Origin: Elgaria multicarinata webbii
Taxonomy: Eukaryota > Chordata > Lepidosauria > Squamata > Anguidae
DNA length: 64,000 nucleotides
Direction of reading: 5' to 3'
Assembly (NCBI RefSeq): GCF_023053635.1
Contig: NC_086178.1
Location: 45,654,726 to 45,718,725, forward strand
The notes beneath the pieces were generated by a model. It did no database searches, was not told the origin of the DNA, and saw only the letters and a program-made list of their open reading frames with translations. Positions 21,877 through 33,492 of this stretch are shown here, piece by piece (within the stretch, counting starts at the first letter, position 1; the number at the start of each line of letters is the position of its first letter). The position numbers and the translations under genes were made by a program.

Positions 21877-22447
21877 TGACAAACTAGCTGTGCAACTCTC
21901 CTAAGTCATTGAAACAGTTAGACCTATGAAGGACCAGCATTCAGTACCTAATTTGCATGGCTGGCTTCCCACTTTGGATACTGGGGTGTCCTGGGTGTAC
22001 CTGCCTTTGGCAGGAATTTTTCCCATGTTCCTACTTCAGCACTGCAGTACCCGCCTAGGAGTGTAGGCAATTGTCATGTAGACATTCTCAGTGTGTACAT
22101 AACTACTATTTCCAAAGGCAGACACTTTCCATTAGGTTTGTCAAGTTCCTGGAAAACCGGTTTTGATAACAAAGTATGAGCTGTCTGTCTATTGACTGAG
22201 TAAGTCATTGTACAAATTCTACACTGCCTGAGACTAATATATCTCTTCTGTGGCCATGACACAACTTCCTTCAACATCTTGGCTTGAACAAAGGCCAGTA
22301 ATGTGTGTGCCAATACCACATCCTGATTTCTAAAGTGGAATGACAACTATCACTGAACAGGCTCCTTTCACTACCCATCATAATTTTATTTTATTTTATT
22401 TTTTGCTTTGGAGGGAACAACGATCAGACTGCATACATATTAATATA
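21877..22447. other. Unassigned intergenic DNA
   Basis: Short (TTTTA)n at about 22384-22402. No gene recognised. Confidence 0.45.
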
Positions 22448-22532
22448 TTGGGTTGTATCCAATCTTAGCCCTACGTAAAGTAGATCCTTTGAAATGAATG
22501 AGACTTGTTAGACTAACATTGGATTAAATCCC
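22448..22532. mobile_element. Foldback MITE (TTGGG..ATCCAA..TTAG family), decayed
   Basis: TTGGGTTGTATCCAATCTTA at the left and GACTAACATTGGATTAAATC at the right are inverted. Better preserved copy at 36503-36640. Confidence 0.6.
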
Positions 22533-22911
22533 TTGAACTCTCCATGAGTGACTCAACCAGCAGCATTAAAAAAAGAAAAAGAAGGATCAGCAAAGCTATG
22601 TGCTTATGAAAGAGCTTATTTTAAGTTTGTTTGTTGTTTTGGTTTGGTTAGAACAGTGTTAAATTTATGAAGCAAAGAATGTACTTGAGTTTCTAAGAAC
22701 TGTTTCTCAAACTTCACCTCACTGCTCCTAGATTCAACAGAGCAACATCAAGAATGAAATAGACCCAAACCCTATCCCTTTCCTGGAAAGCAACAAGCAA
22801 CAACAAGAAAGGTTAAGTGTCTAAGGAGAAGAAAGAAAACCAATACATAGAAGAATGTGACACGAGGAGAAAGAAAAAGCCTATATGTTTCCAAGCCTGA
22901 TTTAAGGTGCA

Positions 22912-23060
22912 GGTTTTGACCTATAAAGCCTTACATAACTTGGGACCACAATACTTGATGGAGCACCTCTCCACGCATGAACCAACCTGTACACTATGTC
23001 CAGCATCTAAGCCCCTCCTCCAGGTGCCTTCTCCGAGGGAGGCTCAGAGGGTGACAACAC
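22912..23060 (+). mobile_element. L2-like LINE C-terminal fragment, sense
   Basis: A frame reading YKALHNLGPQYL-like residues (CCTATAAAGCCTTACATAAC TTGGGACC) is the conserved L2 motif YKALHGLGPGYL. It continues with CTCCGAGGGAGGCTCAGAGG before breaking. Confidence 0.65.
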
Positions 23061-23224
23061 AGTACATCATATAAACAACATTAAAATCATGACTCATAAA
23101 TATATAACAAAATACAATAAAACCATCAACACAATCAGTCAATAAAAAGACACACACACACACCAAAAAAAAAAAAAACCCACGCAAAAAACAAAAACAA
23201 ATCGAGCGCTTGCCTATGTCCCTG

Positions 23225-23470
23225 CACAAATAAATAGGTGTTTAACGTAGGCTTAAATGACAACAGTGTAGGGGAACAGCTGAATTTCTACTGGAAGAGA
23301 GTTCCATAGTTGGTGTGTCACCACTGAGAAAGCACTGCCATGTGTGCTCAGTCATGGGCCATGTTCCTCAAGAACACCACAAGTAAAGTCTCCCTGGCTG
23401 ATCCTAAATCCTGGGATGGTCGCTATTGGGAAAGGCTTTGATGCTATGATATGGTTTTGGCTACCAAAGC
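23225..23470 (-). mobile_element. L2-like LINE fragment, antisense
   Basis: GAGAGTTCCATAGTTGGTGT then CACCACTGAGAAAGCACTG is the antisense L2 block also seen at 484 and 45838. A/C-rich low complexity at 23090-23200 precedes it. Confidence 0.6.
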
Positions 23471-24683
23471 CCTCTTCACATATTGTACCCAATGCTTCCC
23501 AGGCTTTTGGTCCTCCCTAGTTATTCTCCTGGTCACAAACAGTGACTTTCTTTTACCCCATGTTTTCATTACTCCATTGCTTCTAATTCCAACATACATT
23601 TTGCCCCATTAATTTAAGGTTCAGCTGGAAGATTGTGAGTGGAAATTCTTCCCTTGTACTCATAGTCACGGCTGGGGGCAAGGGGTGGGATTGTGCAAAA
23701 GCTTCCCCTGGGCTGAATGATGCACCTTGTGCCACTGGCTCAGACAGAACTCTATTAAAGACAATGGAACCGCATGTGAGATGTGAGAAAGCCATGGGTC
23801 CTGGTCAGCCCCAGAGCCTGGAGAGGCAAAAGAAAATGTAAAATGGGAGCGTGACCTGAGTTCTGATGGGCTGCAACACTGCTGTTACATTTCAAGCCTT
23901 TCTCTGTGAGAAGTCCTTTGATTTCACTTTCATCAAATCTAGCTTATTTTTGTTTTTCTTTAAAATCTTACATATACATGGTTGCAAGCTGAAACCAAAT
24001 ATCAGATTTGTGGGTTCTTTAAAAACAAAACAAAAAAACCCAAACCCCCAGATGGTACAATTTAAGAGCAGAGTCTGCTCTTCTTTCTTTTATGTACTCT
24101 CCCTTTTTCTGAGTTTTGTTTTCTTCTGGCTAACCAGCTCCTATAAAACCTATAAAAAGAAGAAATCCCATAAAAGCCCCACTTTTCTTTTTTCTCCAAA
24201 ACCTCTGAGGAATTAGCATACATTAGCATGGCATTATCCCTGTTGATCTGTCTTTTGCGTCTCTCTTTTCCATGTAGATTGGGGTTAGGATTGTCTTATT
24301 CCCCATTTCCCTGGAGTGGTGAGTACAATAGTACTCCAGTACTTCAGCTGGTTGCTAAGCGCTGCTGCAATAAACTTGCCCATAAACAACACCAAGAACA
24401 ATGAAACTGAGGTCTGCAGCAAATCATGTAGTACAGACGCAGATGAGGTTAAATGGCACATCAGATGTGTATTATTACCTTGGGACATTAATGAACACCA
24501 CACATCATTTCCTCATGAGATCGGATGCTTTAAGATGTCACAAACACCCGCATGACATTGTCCACTACTCAAGGATAACCATGATGTCTTGGTAGATTTA
24601 GGATAACTTTGCCACTGCTTTGCTAACAAATGCATGTAGGTCTGCTACATTTTTGGCTAAGCAAAATCACCAAAGCTTTAAAT
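23471..24683. other. Unassigned intergenic DNA
   Basis: No gene, RNA or confident repeat recognised. Confidence 0.5.
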
Positions 24684-24819
24684 CAGGGATGGGTAACTTG
24701 TGGCCCTCCAGATGTTTTGGTTTACAACTCCCATCAGTTCTAGCCAGCACAGCCAGCAGTGAGGGATTATGGGCGTTGTAGGCCAAAACATCTGGAGGAT
24801 CACAAGTGGCGCACCCTTG
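24684..24819. mobile_element. hAT-type foldback MITE with 8-bp target duplication
   Basis: Begins CAGGGATGGGTAACTTGTGG and ends with its complement-like CACAAGTGGCGCACCCTTG. Internal arms CCTCCAGATGTTTTGG / CCAAAACATCTGGAGG are exact complements. Flanked by CTTTAAAT (24676-24683) and CTTTAAGT (24820-24827), 7 of 8 identical, the size expected for hAT. Confidence 0.85.
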
Positions 24820-24849
24820 CTTTAAGTCACTAATTTGGCATCCCAATTG

Positions 24850-25550
24850 TTTGCATAAGAAGGATCTCACTAGATCTGGCCAAAGGTCCATCTCTAGTCC
24901 AGCATCTGGCCAAGTAGATGCCTTTGGAAGCCCAGAAGCAGGACATGAGGACAATAGCTCTCCCTTAATGTTACTAATATTCAGTGGCATGCTGCTTGTG
25001 AACCCAGAGCAGCCTTCCCCAATCTTGTGCCCTCCAGATGTGCTGGACTGCAATTCCCATAATTCCCAACTGTGGGCCATGCTGGGAATTATGAGAGTCG
25101 CAGTCCAACATACCAGGAAGCCACCAGGTTGGGAAAGCTGAGCTAGAGGTTCTAAATTGCAATTTGGTGGATCCAGAGATCCCTTGTGCAGAATTCCACT
25201 CACAGAAGAATTGCTCCACTGCCCGCCCCCCATAGCCTTCTAAACAATAGGAAGGTTGGAAAACCCTCTGGAATAGCATGGAAGGTGGGGCAGGAGGCTG
25301 CAGCAGGAAGGAGGAATCAATGAAAATGGCATCCTCCCCCCCCCCTTCCATCAGCAGTAGTTTCCACTGGATCACCATCCCTCCCCCAAGTGAAAGCAGC
25401 TCTTCTGCTTGGGAGGAGCCAATCTGAATCCAAGCCAGAATGATGAATAATACCAGTGATAGACCTATTCCTTTAAATTTTCTAAGTTAGTGACTATTAC
25501 TACATTGTGTGGCAGGAGAATCCATAAATTAATTATGCATTGTGAGAAGA

Positions 25551-25587
<37 letters not shown>

Positions 25588-25625
25588 CTGACCTGAATCT
25601 ACTGCCAATCAATGTCACTAGTATA
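24850..25625 (-). mobile_element. CR1-like LINE 3' region, antisense, with inserts
   Basis: AAAGGTCCATCTCTAGTCCA and GAAGCCCAGAAGCAGGAC (24890-24950) are the antisense CR1 tail. TAGTGACTATTACTACATTG and GGAGAATCCATAAATTAATT (25490-25540) match the antisense RT region seen at 2834-2875. Between them lie a foldback element (25010-25140) and unassigned DNA. A (TA)n tract at 25554-25583 has expanded inside the coding remnant. Confidence 0.65.
25010..25140. mobile_element. hAT-type foldback MITE (CAGCCTTCCCC family)
   Basis: Begins CAGCCTTCCCCAATCTTGTG and ends CCAGGTTGGGAAAGCTG. Centre arms carry ATTCCCATAATTCCC and GGGAATTATGAGAGT. Flanks ACCCAGAG and AGCTAGAG share 6 of 8 bases. Confidence 0.75.
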
Positions 25626-27383
25626 AAATGATAGTCTAATTGGCTACAACAGAAATTGGAGGCTTATCTTGGATCTGAGAAAATATCAACATGTCACCTA
25701 AGGCATGGATTTGTTCTAAGGAATGGTTCCTTCTTTCTTTGGGTACTACAGATGAGGTTATCAGGGCTCCATCGTGAGGCAACTTACAATTGGGCCAATT
25801 GGAAGTTGCATATGCAAATCAGAAGTGACACACATGGCATGCGACCTGGCAAATCACAGCTTAATTAATCCATGATTTGCCCCATTACATGTGAATAGAA
25901 CCACTATAAATGTACTGCAAATGTTTATTTGGACATGCTGTATGAAAACTTTTTTTTTTGTTTTGCTTTGCTGTCATATGGGAGATGAATCACACAATAC
26001 AAGAACAAGATGTTTGACTTTTATTCTGTTTTATATGGTATATTTACACTAGGAACTACTAAGCAGAACAGCTTCTATCAATCAATCAGTTAGTCAGGAT
26101 TTGATATGAACAGTACAATCTCTTACATCCTCTCCCACCCCCATATTGTGCAAATTGGGGTTTTGTGCACGTGTTTTAAAATTACAGCTAAAATAGAAGT
26201 CATTACACTCAAATAGACTGACACTTCCCCCGTTATTTCTTTATTTTTTCTTGCAAAGATATTTATGCTTGCATGACTCAGCTATTTTGCTTTTGATTAA
26301 GTTAAAGTGTATCCTCTAAAAGAATTAAAGACAGTTGATTTTAGCAACACCGTTCTGAGATTTCATGAAGAATCTTCTTGAAATTTAATAACATGAGCCT
26401 AGTGCTTGCTATTTTCAAAATGCAATTGTTCACATAATTGTTCAAAATCTATGCAAAATGGGAAATGGTTGCTGCTATGCAGTTGCAATAAGGTTTATCA
26501 TTCCAATGGCTTTTCATGTTCTCCTTCAGACAAGCTTCACATGTTGCAAATCATATTTTTCACTGTGGCTTAGTTTAGGCTTCAAACCTAATCTTACATG
26601 GCACCTAAATCATACTATTTCAGAAAGCAACATTTTCAACCTAAGAAAATTACTGTAATTTACGCGTTGTATGACGCTGGATATATTATTTAATTAAAAA
26701 CTGCAGGTGACAGAGGGAGTGCCTTTCAGAACAATTCCCCAGCTGATGCTGTGGGATTGCAAAGCTGCAAAAATTCTATCTTGGCAAGAAACTAGAGAAC
26801 AGAAAGGAATAGCTATTCTGATTCAGTATTTCCAGAGGTCAGTCATTTCACTCTGGATCTAACTGACATATCACTGAAATTTGTAGGGAAACAATACGTC
26901 TTTGTTCATTGACATGGTTGTTTCAGAAAGTAAGAGCAATATTTTACACATAGCAATTCCAGCGATTTTGCTACTTCAGCAGCCGCATGGATAAAATAGA
27001 CCTGTTCCCCAAGACTCAAAGCAGGGTGGGGGTGATATAAGTAATTCTAATTGTATCTTACAAGGCCAAAATATGGTTCTTTCTCTTTGCTGTCTGCACC
27101 ATGATTATGAAATGTACATTGTAATTACACTAAACTGGGAGTAAGTTCCATTCTTCTCAATGGGTTGAATCCAAACGTAGTCTTAGCACAAACCTATTGA
27201 AATCAATGGTACTCTGTTGTGAGAGATAGCAGGTTGGAAGCCCACGCTTTGTTCGTCATCTCAGCTTTCTTGCCAATGGGGCTCATATACTGGGGGTTGG
27301 GGGCAGTGGCTTCTGGACTGGCTGCAGGGTTTGAGATGACCTTGGACAATATGCCATCTGGTGGGGGCCTGAAGTTGGTGGCC
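25626..27383. other. Unassigned intergenic DNA
   Basis: A short piece near 27127-27215 resembles the AATGGGTT/AATCAATGG dispersed repeat. Nothing coding recognised. Confidence 0.5.
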
Positions 27384-27510
27384 CCCTTATTTATTATTTA
27401 TTTATTTTATTTACAATATTTATAGACCACTCCCCATTGAAAATTTCGGAGCAGTGTACAAGATAAAATAAAAACAGAATAAAACAGTTTAAAATAGATT
27501 TTAAAAGAAG
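27384..27510 (-). mobile_element. L2-like 3' tail, antisense
   Basis: TTATTTATTTATTTTATTTA tail followed by CAATATTTATAGACCACTCC and a GGAGCAGTGTACAAGATAAA block. The variant at 62340-62425 has the same order. Confidence 0.65.
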
Positions 27511-27555
27511 CAAAAAATAAGCCCTTAGGCTTATTTGGGTGGCTGGGGAGCTGAC

Positions 27556-27626
27556 ATTTAAATTCCCCATAATCCCCTGGAGCATCTGATGTAGCATCAC
27601 TCCAGGGCATTGAGGGAAATTTAAAT
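27556..27626. repeat. Short palindromic repeat
   Basis: ATTTAAATTCCCCATAATCC / GGCATTGAGGGAAATTTAAA, with CCCCTGGAG and CTCCAGGG as inner arms. About 27-bp arms with a few mismatches. Confidence 0.75.
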
Positions 27627-28566
27627 AGAGGCTTATAAACCCAGCTTCCTGATGTGGAGGGCCCAGGGCAGGTGTAAGTGCTGGTGGGACCTTGGCAGCT
27701 GCCTGGGATGCCAGGTATTGATGTCGGGCCGGTCTCCACCAGACTACCACATCAGGGCTTGAAGTCCGCATCTTGGGGGCTGTCGTCACAGTGCTGGGTT
27801 GGCGCGTCCTCCCTCTGAAACCCCAGTAACTCTCTCTCCCACGGTGGCATCAGGTAATCCTGACACCAAGGGAGTGAAGGTCACCTTCCACCAGGGTCCA
27901 CCCCCAGATTGGCACCAGAGCGACGACCGACAGTGGAAGAGCTGTAGTTACATTGCTCTGATTGAAAAAGTTGAGATAAGTCCCCGACTTTTTAAATCCA
28001 CAGCTTTGCAGGAAAGCCCTGTGGTGGCTGTGAAGCTGCACTTGCATCATAAAACCGATGCAGCGCAGATCCACAGCCACTGCAAGGCTTTCCTCATTGG
28101 TAGAAAGCCATTGGAATACTAGCAAGGGGAAGAGGGAGGTCACAGCATTTCAATATCTCCCTCAATGTTTGTGAAATTTGTCTCACACTCTTCTCTACCT
28201 CTGTTTAAGGTTTGCAGAAGAATAACTGTATGCTGATCCTGTAATCTGGTTTTGTGGCTGCTCTTACTGACAATAGGCAACTTGCCAGCTAAGGAAACCC
28301 CCCAGGTTTTTGGCTGGGGAAAAAAACTGTTTCTGCAGCTGCTCATTGCAAGGGAGGAAATGGTCTAATTAAAGTGAATGGAAGACCTCTAGAAATGATA
28401 GAGCCTTGTACTCTGCAACACAAACCGCTTCAACCAGTTATCCTTCAGGGCAAGGAGTGCTTTGAGGGAGTTAATATCAGCATCTGTATGGAGCATGATG
28501 GTCACATAACACAGATATAAGCAATTCAGCTGTCTACTTATGATACAAAGTTTGGGGCTTTTTACT
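27627..28566. other. Unassigned intergenic DNA, relatively GC-rich
   Basis: A frame of 107 codons from a non-canonical-looking start at 27799 has no recognisable domain, and another overlaps it on the minus strand. I treat neither as a gene. Confidence 0.45.
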
Positions 28567-28850
28567 TAGAAAAAAACAGGGAGTAAGAGAGGATGTGATA
28601 GAGGTGTATACAATTATGTATTGTGTGGAGAGGGGAAAATGTATCCCTCTCTTATAATACTAGAAATACTAGAAACTGGGGTCATCCTATGAGATGGAGC
28701 TGAATGGTGGGAGATTCAGGATAGATAGAAGAAAGTACTTCTTCACACTTCACATATTTAGATGATGGAATCTACTACCACTGGACGTAATGATGGCCAC
28801 CACTTTGAACGGCTTTAAAAGGGGATTAGACAAATTTATGGAGGATAAGT
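28567..28850 (+). mobile_element. CR1-like LINE fragment, sense
   Basis: GATAGAGGTGTATACAATTA, CCTCTCTTATAATACTAGAA, GTACTTCTTCACACTTCACA and GGCTTTAAAAGGGGATTAGA follow CR1 RT C-terminal order. Decayed, truncated at both ends. Confidence 0.8.
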
Positions 28851-29734
28851 CTCTGGCCATTTCTAAGCCTGCCTTTTCCCCCATGATCATCCCTGTGCAT
28901 GCAAATGACACACAGGGGATCCAGGGAGCAGGCAGGGAAGATCCCTACATTTTCCTGAGATAATCCTTAGGTGTAGAAAGGGCCTCAGTGGACTGCATCC
29001 AGGTCATAGATTACACACAGTCCAGAACTTGAAGTATTTTCAGTCCCATTGATTTCAACAGGAAAAGAGCACTGCAATCCTTTGCCTACTTAAGCTAGAG
29101 TGAACTGCTAAGCACCTGCTTTGCTCTCCCATTGAAATCCATGGGACTTCACTAAGGTTGGATCCTGTCCGCTGTTTTTATTGGTTCCTCTATTGGAAAA
29201 AAAGGCCACTGGGTTGTTTGCTGTCTCTGATCCCCAAAATATAGTGAAATTGACGTTTTAACTGCAGGCAGGGTGTTCCTAAACAGGTGTGTTTCAGCCT
29301 CCTGGGATTCGGGGTGTTGTTTTTAATCTAACACTTTCTTCGCTGTATTTGTGTGAGGGTGGTTAGTGCTTTCAAAGCCAATGTTGTAAGGGTGTGTATG
29401 CATGATTTAAAACTACAGTAGCTTGTAATTATGTTAAAAGCTTTCAAGTTTAAACAGATAGTATATTCGGAACTGAACGGAAAAAAGAGTCAAGAAGAAA
29501 TTGTGATGATTTATTTATTTTCAGTCTCACTTCACATCTATTTCCCCCCTATTTATTTAAAATTCAAATTTCTTTTAATAGATAAGGATCAGCAAACAAG
29601 ATGGTCCAATCATAAAGAATAAGGGAGTCTTTTATCTCTTTGTTGGCTGCTGATATCCTAGATCCTTTATGTCCTGCTTGAAAATTTTTTCAACATATTT
29701 ATAGTAATATAGTAATGCTTTGGAAGAAAGAATA
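28851..29734. other. Unassigned, with a dispersed AATGGGA-type repeat
   Basis: About 29035-29165 carries CCCATTGATTTCAACAGGAA and CCATTGAAATCCATGGGACT, inverted remnants of a small repeat. No gene recognised. Confidence 0.45.
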
Positions 29735-29778
29735 TGAAAAGAGCCCTTTTGGATCAGACCAAAGGCCTATCTAGTCCA
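29735..29778 (-). mobile_element. CR1-like 3' terminus, antisense
   Basis: AAAGAGCCCTTTTGGATCAG then AAAGGCCTATCTAGTCCAGG is the antisense end of the CR1 3' UTR. A MITE abuts it. Confidence 0.6.
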
Positions 29779-29930
29779 GGGCCAGATCTACACCTTGTGT
29801 CAAATCACTACGAATGTGGAATAAAATGCAGGGTATAACACTATGAAAGCAATATATGGAATGCGGATTGTGCCCGAACAGTTATCAGTACACTTGAATA
29901 CTCCTATAAAGCAGTAGTGTAGATCTAGCC
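29779..29930. mobile_element. Palindromic MITE-like element (TCTACAC family)
   Basis: GGGCCAGATCTACACC at the left, AAGCAGTAGTGTAGATCTAG at the right, with CCGAACAGTTATCAGTACAC inside. Same family as 1579-1732 and 52373-52720 but more diverged. Confidence 0.65.
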
Positions 29931-31459
29931 TGAGACTCTTGCAGGCTCTGACCAAGCCTTCATTGCTCAGTTGGGGAGGAAATATCCCTCCCTCCTAAGC
30001 AAAAAGATCAGTAGAAAACCACAGATTCCACCATATTCCCCCCAAACACTGCTCAGCTGCCACAGAGAACAGCTGGGCAGGGGGTAAAGGGGTTGGGCTG
30101 CAGATAAACTTTAACTTCCATCCCCACAAAATACTGATGAAGATTGACTTCCCCCATGCTGCTGTTAAATTTAGGGGGAAAGTCAATAGCTGTGTATGTA
30201 GGGTTAAACCTCTCCTCGTGATCCTGATTAGTGTGCATGTGGTGAGGCAGAGAGGGGGCCATGCCCACCCCTCCTGCAGCCATCAGATTTACCCTTGAGG
30301 GAATGCAGCCCTCTGGAGTAAAAAGATTGTCCTCCCTGTCCTGTGGGATTTGTCCTCATACCCAGAAGTCAGAAATGTAGATGGCAATGCAGAAATCCAA
30401 ATTTAGCACAAAGCAGTTTGAGAGGCGCAGGAAATAAATTCTATTTGAAAACATGTATTTAGTTGGCCCTAACATGTTTTGACTCTGCAAGAGGGGAACA
30501 CTGACTGATTTGAAAGCCTCTCCCTCTGTGCTCTCCAGAAGGAGCTATATGAACTCTGTGTGCTGCAAGGAACTGTCTGTCTTGCAGAGGCAAGTCTTGT
30601 AACCTATGGATAGCATAGAATTCCTCATGGACACAGTAGTTTGTTTGTTTGAAAACCACTCAATGTTGTCTTTCCGTGCTGCATGTTAAATTGCTTTAGA
30701 GACTGAGGAGAAATTACTTTCAAGGCAAAAGAAGTGAGCCATTGTCCTAGACTAACACATGCCCCTTCCACGAGCCTCAGGTTTATATATCCTTGTTCAT
30801 GTTTCCCCAGGTATCTTTCCATTGTACCACACCTGGTCTCTGTAAACATAATTTTTCAGAAGACAATATAATGATATTCTTTCAGAAGACGATATGGAAG
30901 CACCAAAAGTGCCTCAGGTACACATTCATTTCCCCCCCTCCTTCTCACGGATTTTCTCTGTTGAAGCAAAGGTTACAGGTTATTGGCACACTACTTGCCC
31001 AGAGATCATAATTGGGACAGAAAAGAATGAAGATGATTGTACCATTGGTGAGAATGGGTCTACCATGCTACCTATAGGTCTCTGAAAAGCTACCATCTGT
31101 ACACAGCAACCTTGGTGACCTACCCAGTCCTGAGTCCCACCCAATTTTGCAGCAGATTGGACTGACGAAAAGGGAGGCTATTCTTGGCTGCAACCCCTAC
31201 CCACATTTAACCTTGGAGTAAGGCCCACAGAACACAATGGGCTTTCCTTTTGCAGAAGATTTCCTTTTGCACACAGTAAGAGAAAGGCCCTATGTATACA
31301 TTCAAAGGCACTCTTCATTGGTCGTTTCACAAGGTGCATAGCTGACATGCGTGGTTGATCAATGGACAAGTAGCGCTCCAAAAACCTGCAACCCGTTTCG
31401 TTCTACATCTGTGTGCATCTTATACATTCGAATCTATATTTGATTAGAAGGCGGTCAGA
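29931..31459. other. Region upstream of the CAB39 CpG island
   Basis: No exon recognised. Around 31170-31235 there is a remnant of the CTGCAACC..AATGGG dispersed repeat. On the minus strand near 31383-31412 a GAACGAAACGGGTTGC stretch is weakly reminiscent of a hammerhead 3' half but lacks a good CUGANGA box. Confidence 0.45.
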
Positions 31460-31589
31460 AGCTTGGCGGGCTTCCACCTAATCCCAGCCACACACTACCA
31501 TTGACGGCTGGGGAAGCAAAGCCACCCTTGCCTCTCTGCCCATCCTTTCGTCGTATGCACCGCCCTGCTCGCGCCGTTCCAAGAGGGGC

Positions 31590-31830
31590 AGGACATTGGC
31601 TGGCGTTGACAGTCGTCGGCCGTGGGTGCTCAGAGCCTGCCAAGCCGCAGGGGGCAGCAGCGAGACAGCGGCCGAGCTGGGCGCGGGCTTCCTCCTGCTT
31701 CGCCGCCGCCGCTCGTCAGTCGTTAGTATCCGCCGCCGGGCTGGGAAGAGAAGAGAAGAGGGGAAGGGAAGGGAAAGGAAGAGCAGGGGCCGCTGCGCAG
31801 CCAGGACCGCGGGGCGGGGGAGGGGCCAGT
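31590..31830 (+). promoter_or_regulatory. CAB39: Likely CAB39 core promoter, TATA-less
   Basis: No TATA box is seen. ATTGG at 31595-31599 is an inverted CCAAT (NF-Y-type) motif. A purine-rich GGAA-repeat block at about 31741-31782 could hold ETS sites, and GGGGCGGGGG at 31811-31820 is an Sp1/KLF GC box. The start site cannot be placed from sequence alone. Confidence 0.5.
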
Positions 31831-32006
31831 CAGGCCGACACCGAGGCGAATCAAGCCAGGGGAGAAGAGTGGAGTGGAGTGCCGGCCGAGGCCTGCGACC
31901 GAGAGCCAGCCGCCGCCGCCGCCGCCGCCCCACGACGACGACGACGACGAGGAGGAGGGCAAGGCAGCCGCTCGCCCGCCCGCCGTCTCCTCGCAGCGGA
32001 GCGAAG
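31830..32006 (+). other. CAB39: CAB39 exon 1, non-coding (start approximate)
   Basis: The 3' end is set by the donor GCGAAG|GTACCG, GT at 32007-32008, the best donor in the CpG island. No ATG opens a plausible coding frame, consistent with the known CAB39 layout in which translation starts in exon 2. The exon carries (CCG)n at about 31910-31929, then (ACG)6 at 31932-31949, then a GGAGGAGGG run, so the 5' UTR is likely structured. The true 5' end could be up to about 200 bp farther left. Confidence 0.6.
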
Positions 32007-33492
32007 GTACCGTGGCGTTGGGCTGCCGGGGCCTTGCGGGCCGCAGCTGGCCCGGCCCGGGGTGGTGCTTGGGGAGGCCTTTCGAGCGGGCTCCTTTGCG
32101 CTGCTGCCGCCGCCCCGAGGCCAGGCCTGGCTGGCTTTGGGGTTCTGCCTTGCGCTGGGTTTGAACTCGGCGGCCGCCCCAGGCCCTTTGTGGGTGGGTG
32201 ACCCTGGCCGAGGGAGAGCAGGCAGGGACGGTGCCGGACCTCAGGGTGGCTTGGTGCACAGATTAGTCAGCCCCTTTCGGGCTCTGTTGTGTGGAGACGC
32301 GGTGGGAGAAGGCGGCTTCCTTCCTTCCTCTCTCCCTGCCGCCCCGCCCCGCCTTCCTCCTGTTACCTTGCCTGGCTGTGGCTTCTAATCGACCTTCGTG
32401 ATCGTGACCGTGGGACCCGGAGCTGGGAGTCAATTCCGGATGAATTCATGTGGGGTCCAAAGGGGACAGTCTCGTGGTGTGCGGCGTCAGGCGAGCCTCG
32501 CTCCTTGGCGTCTCCAGCGTCCAGCATTGTTGTCTTTGTAAGTGGGCTCCACGAAAACTTTTCTGGACTTAAAGGGCTACGAGATCTTCAACCTGTCTGT
32601 CAGCGTTGAGGGTGGGGAAAGATTCTTGCATCCGGAAATGTTAGTAGCTCCCCTTCCCCCCCCCCCCGAGGCCTTTAAGGCTATGAATAGCGAAGGGGCT
32701 CCTGTTTGGTTTGTTAAGCCAGTTCCTTGGTGCTGCAGAAATGAAAGCGTGTTTGCTTTTCCCTTGCAAAACTGCACTTTACACAGAGAGGCCCAGTTTA
32801 GGTCAACGTTACTACGCAGGTCAATCTAGCGCTTCTTAGTTGCTAGGTTATTTTTGTAAATATTGTAGATGGTTAGGCCTGCCCTTATTTTTAAAAGCCT
32901 GAGTATTGCAATAGTAAATAGTGAGGTTGAGAACGATTTATAAAGTGTTTTTCCCCCAGAGTGTTTTCTTCCCTCTCTCTAGATAACTGCCCTGATATAT
33001 TCTAAGGCACCCCACTCAGAATAATTACTACAAGCTATTCTATGAGCTGTTCTTACGGATATGTAGTATATCCTACAGATATGTTGTTTTTAAATACTTG
33101 GGAATTACACCACAAATACTGTGAAGTTTTACAGCTGCCATATTTGGAGCTTGTAAGCCTCAAATTCTGGAAATTGCTTTGTTAACGTTGTGTATGAAAT
33201 ACTGCACAGGATTTGCTTCTGGAATGAAATGCAGCTATTTAACTAAATTTTATGCACATAACAATAGGAAGAGAAGTGAACATACATGATTTCCAAATGT
33301 TACAATAAAGTATGGGCGTGATATTTTCGGTTGGTATCTTTGCAGTTTGATCACAGCCAAATTGTCTTAAATTATTTGGATTAAACTATTTTAATTCTAT
33401 AGTGTGTTCTGGATTGCAAAATATATTGTAAAATTATAAGAATATGAAGAGTTCTTCTAGATGGAGGTGTAAAACGTAGAGGAGTTTTTAAG

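Larger units (their letters stand above)
31460..32540. promoter_or_regulatory. CpG island over the CAB39 5' end
   Basis: Strong, CpG-rich rise in G+C within AT-rich DNA, centred on 31560-32360, with many CGs, (CCG)n, (ACG)n and polypurine blocks. It coincides with where a housekeeping promoter and non-coding exon 1 of CAB39 should lie. Long open frames on both strands here follow from GC-rich composition and are not genes. Confidence 0.9.

Noticed and set aside
31383-31412. Third, minus-strand hammerhead-like stretch (GAACGAAACGGGTTGC)
   Set aside because: No acceptable CUGANGA box upstream, and the six-base stem III is not self-complementary.
31501-32388. 295-codon open frame (and several others) across the CpG island
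   Set aside because: Starts at a TTG, has low-complexity Ala/Arg/Pro/Gly composition, and competing long frames occur on both strands. This is expected from GC-rich DNA.
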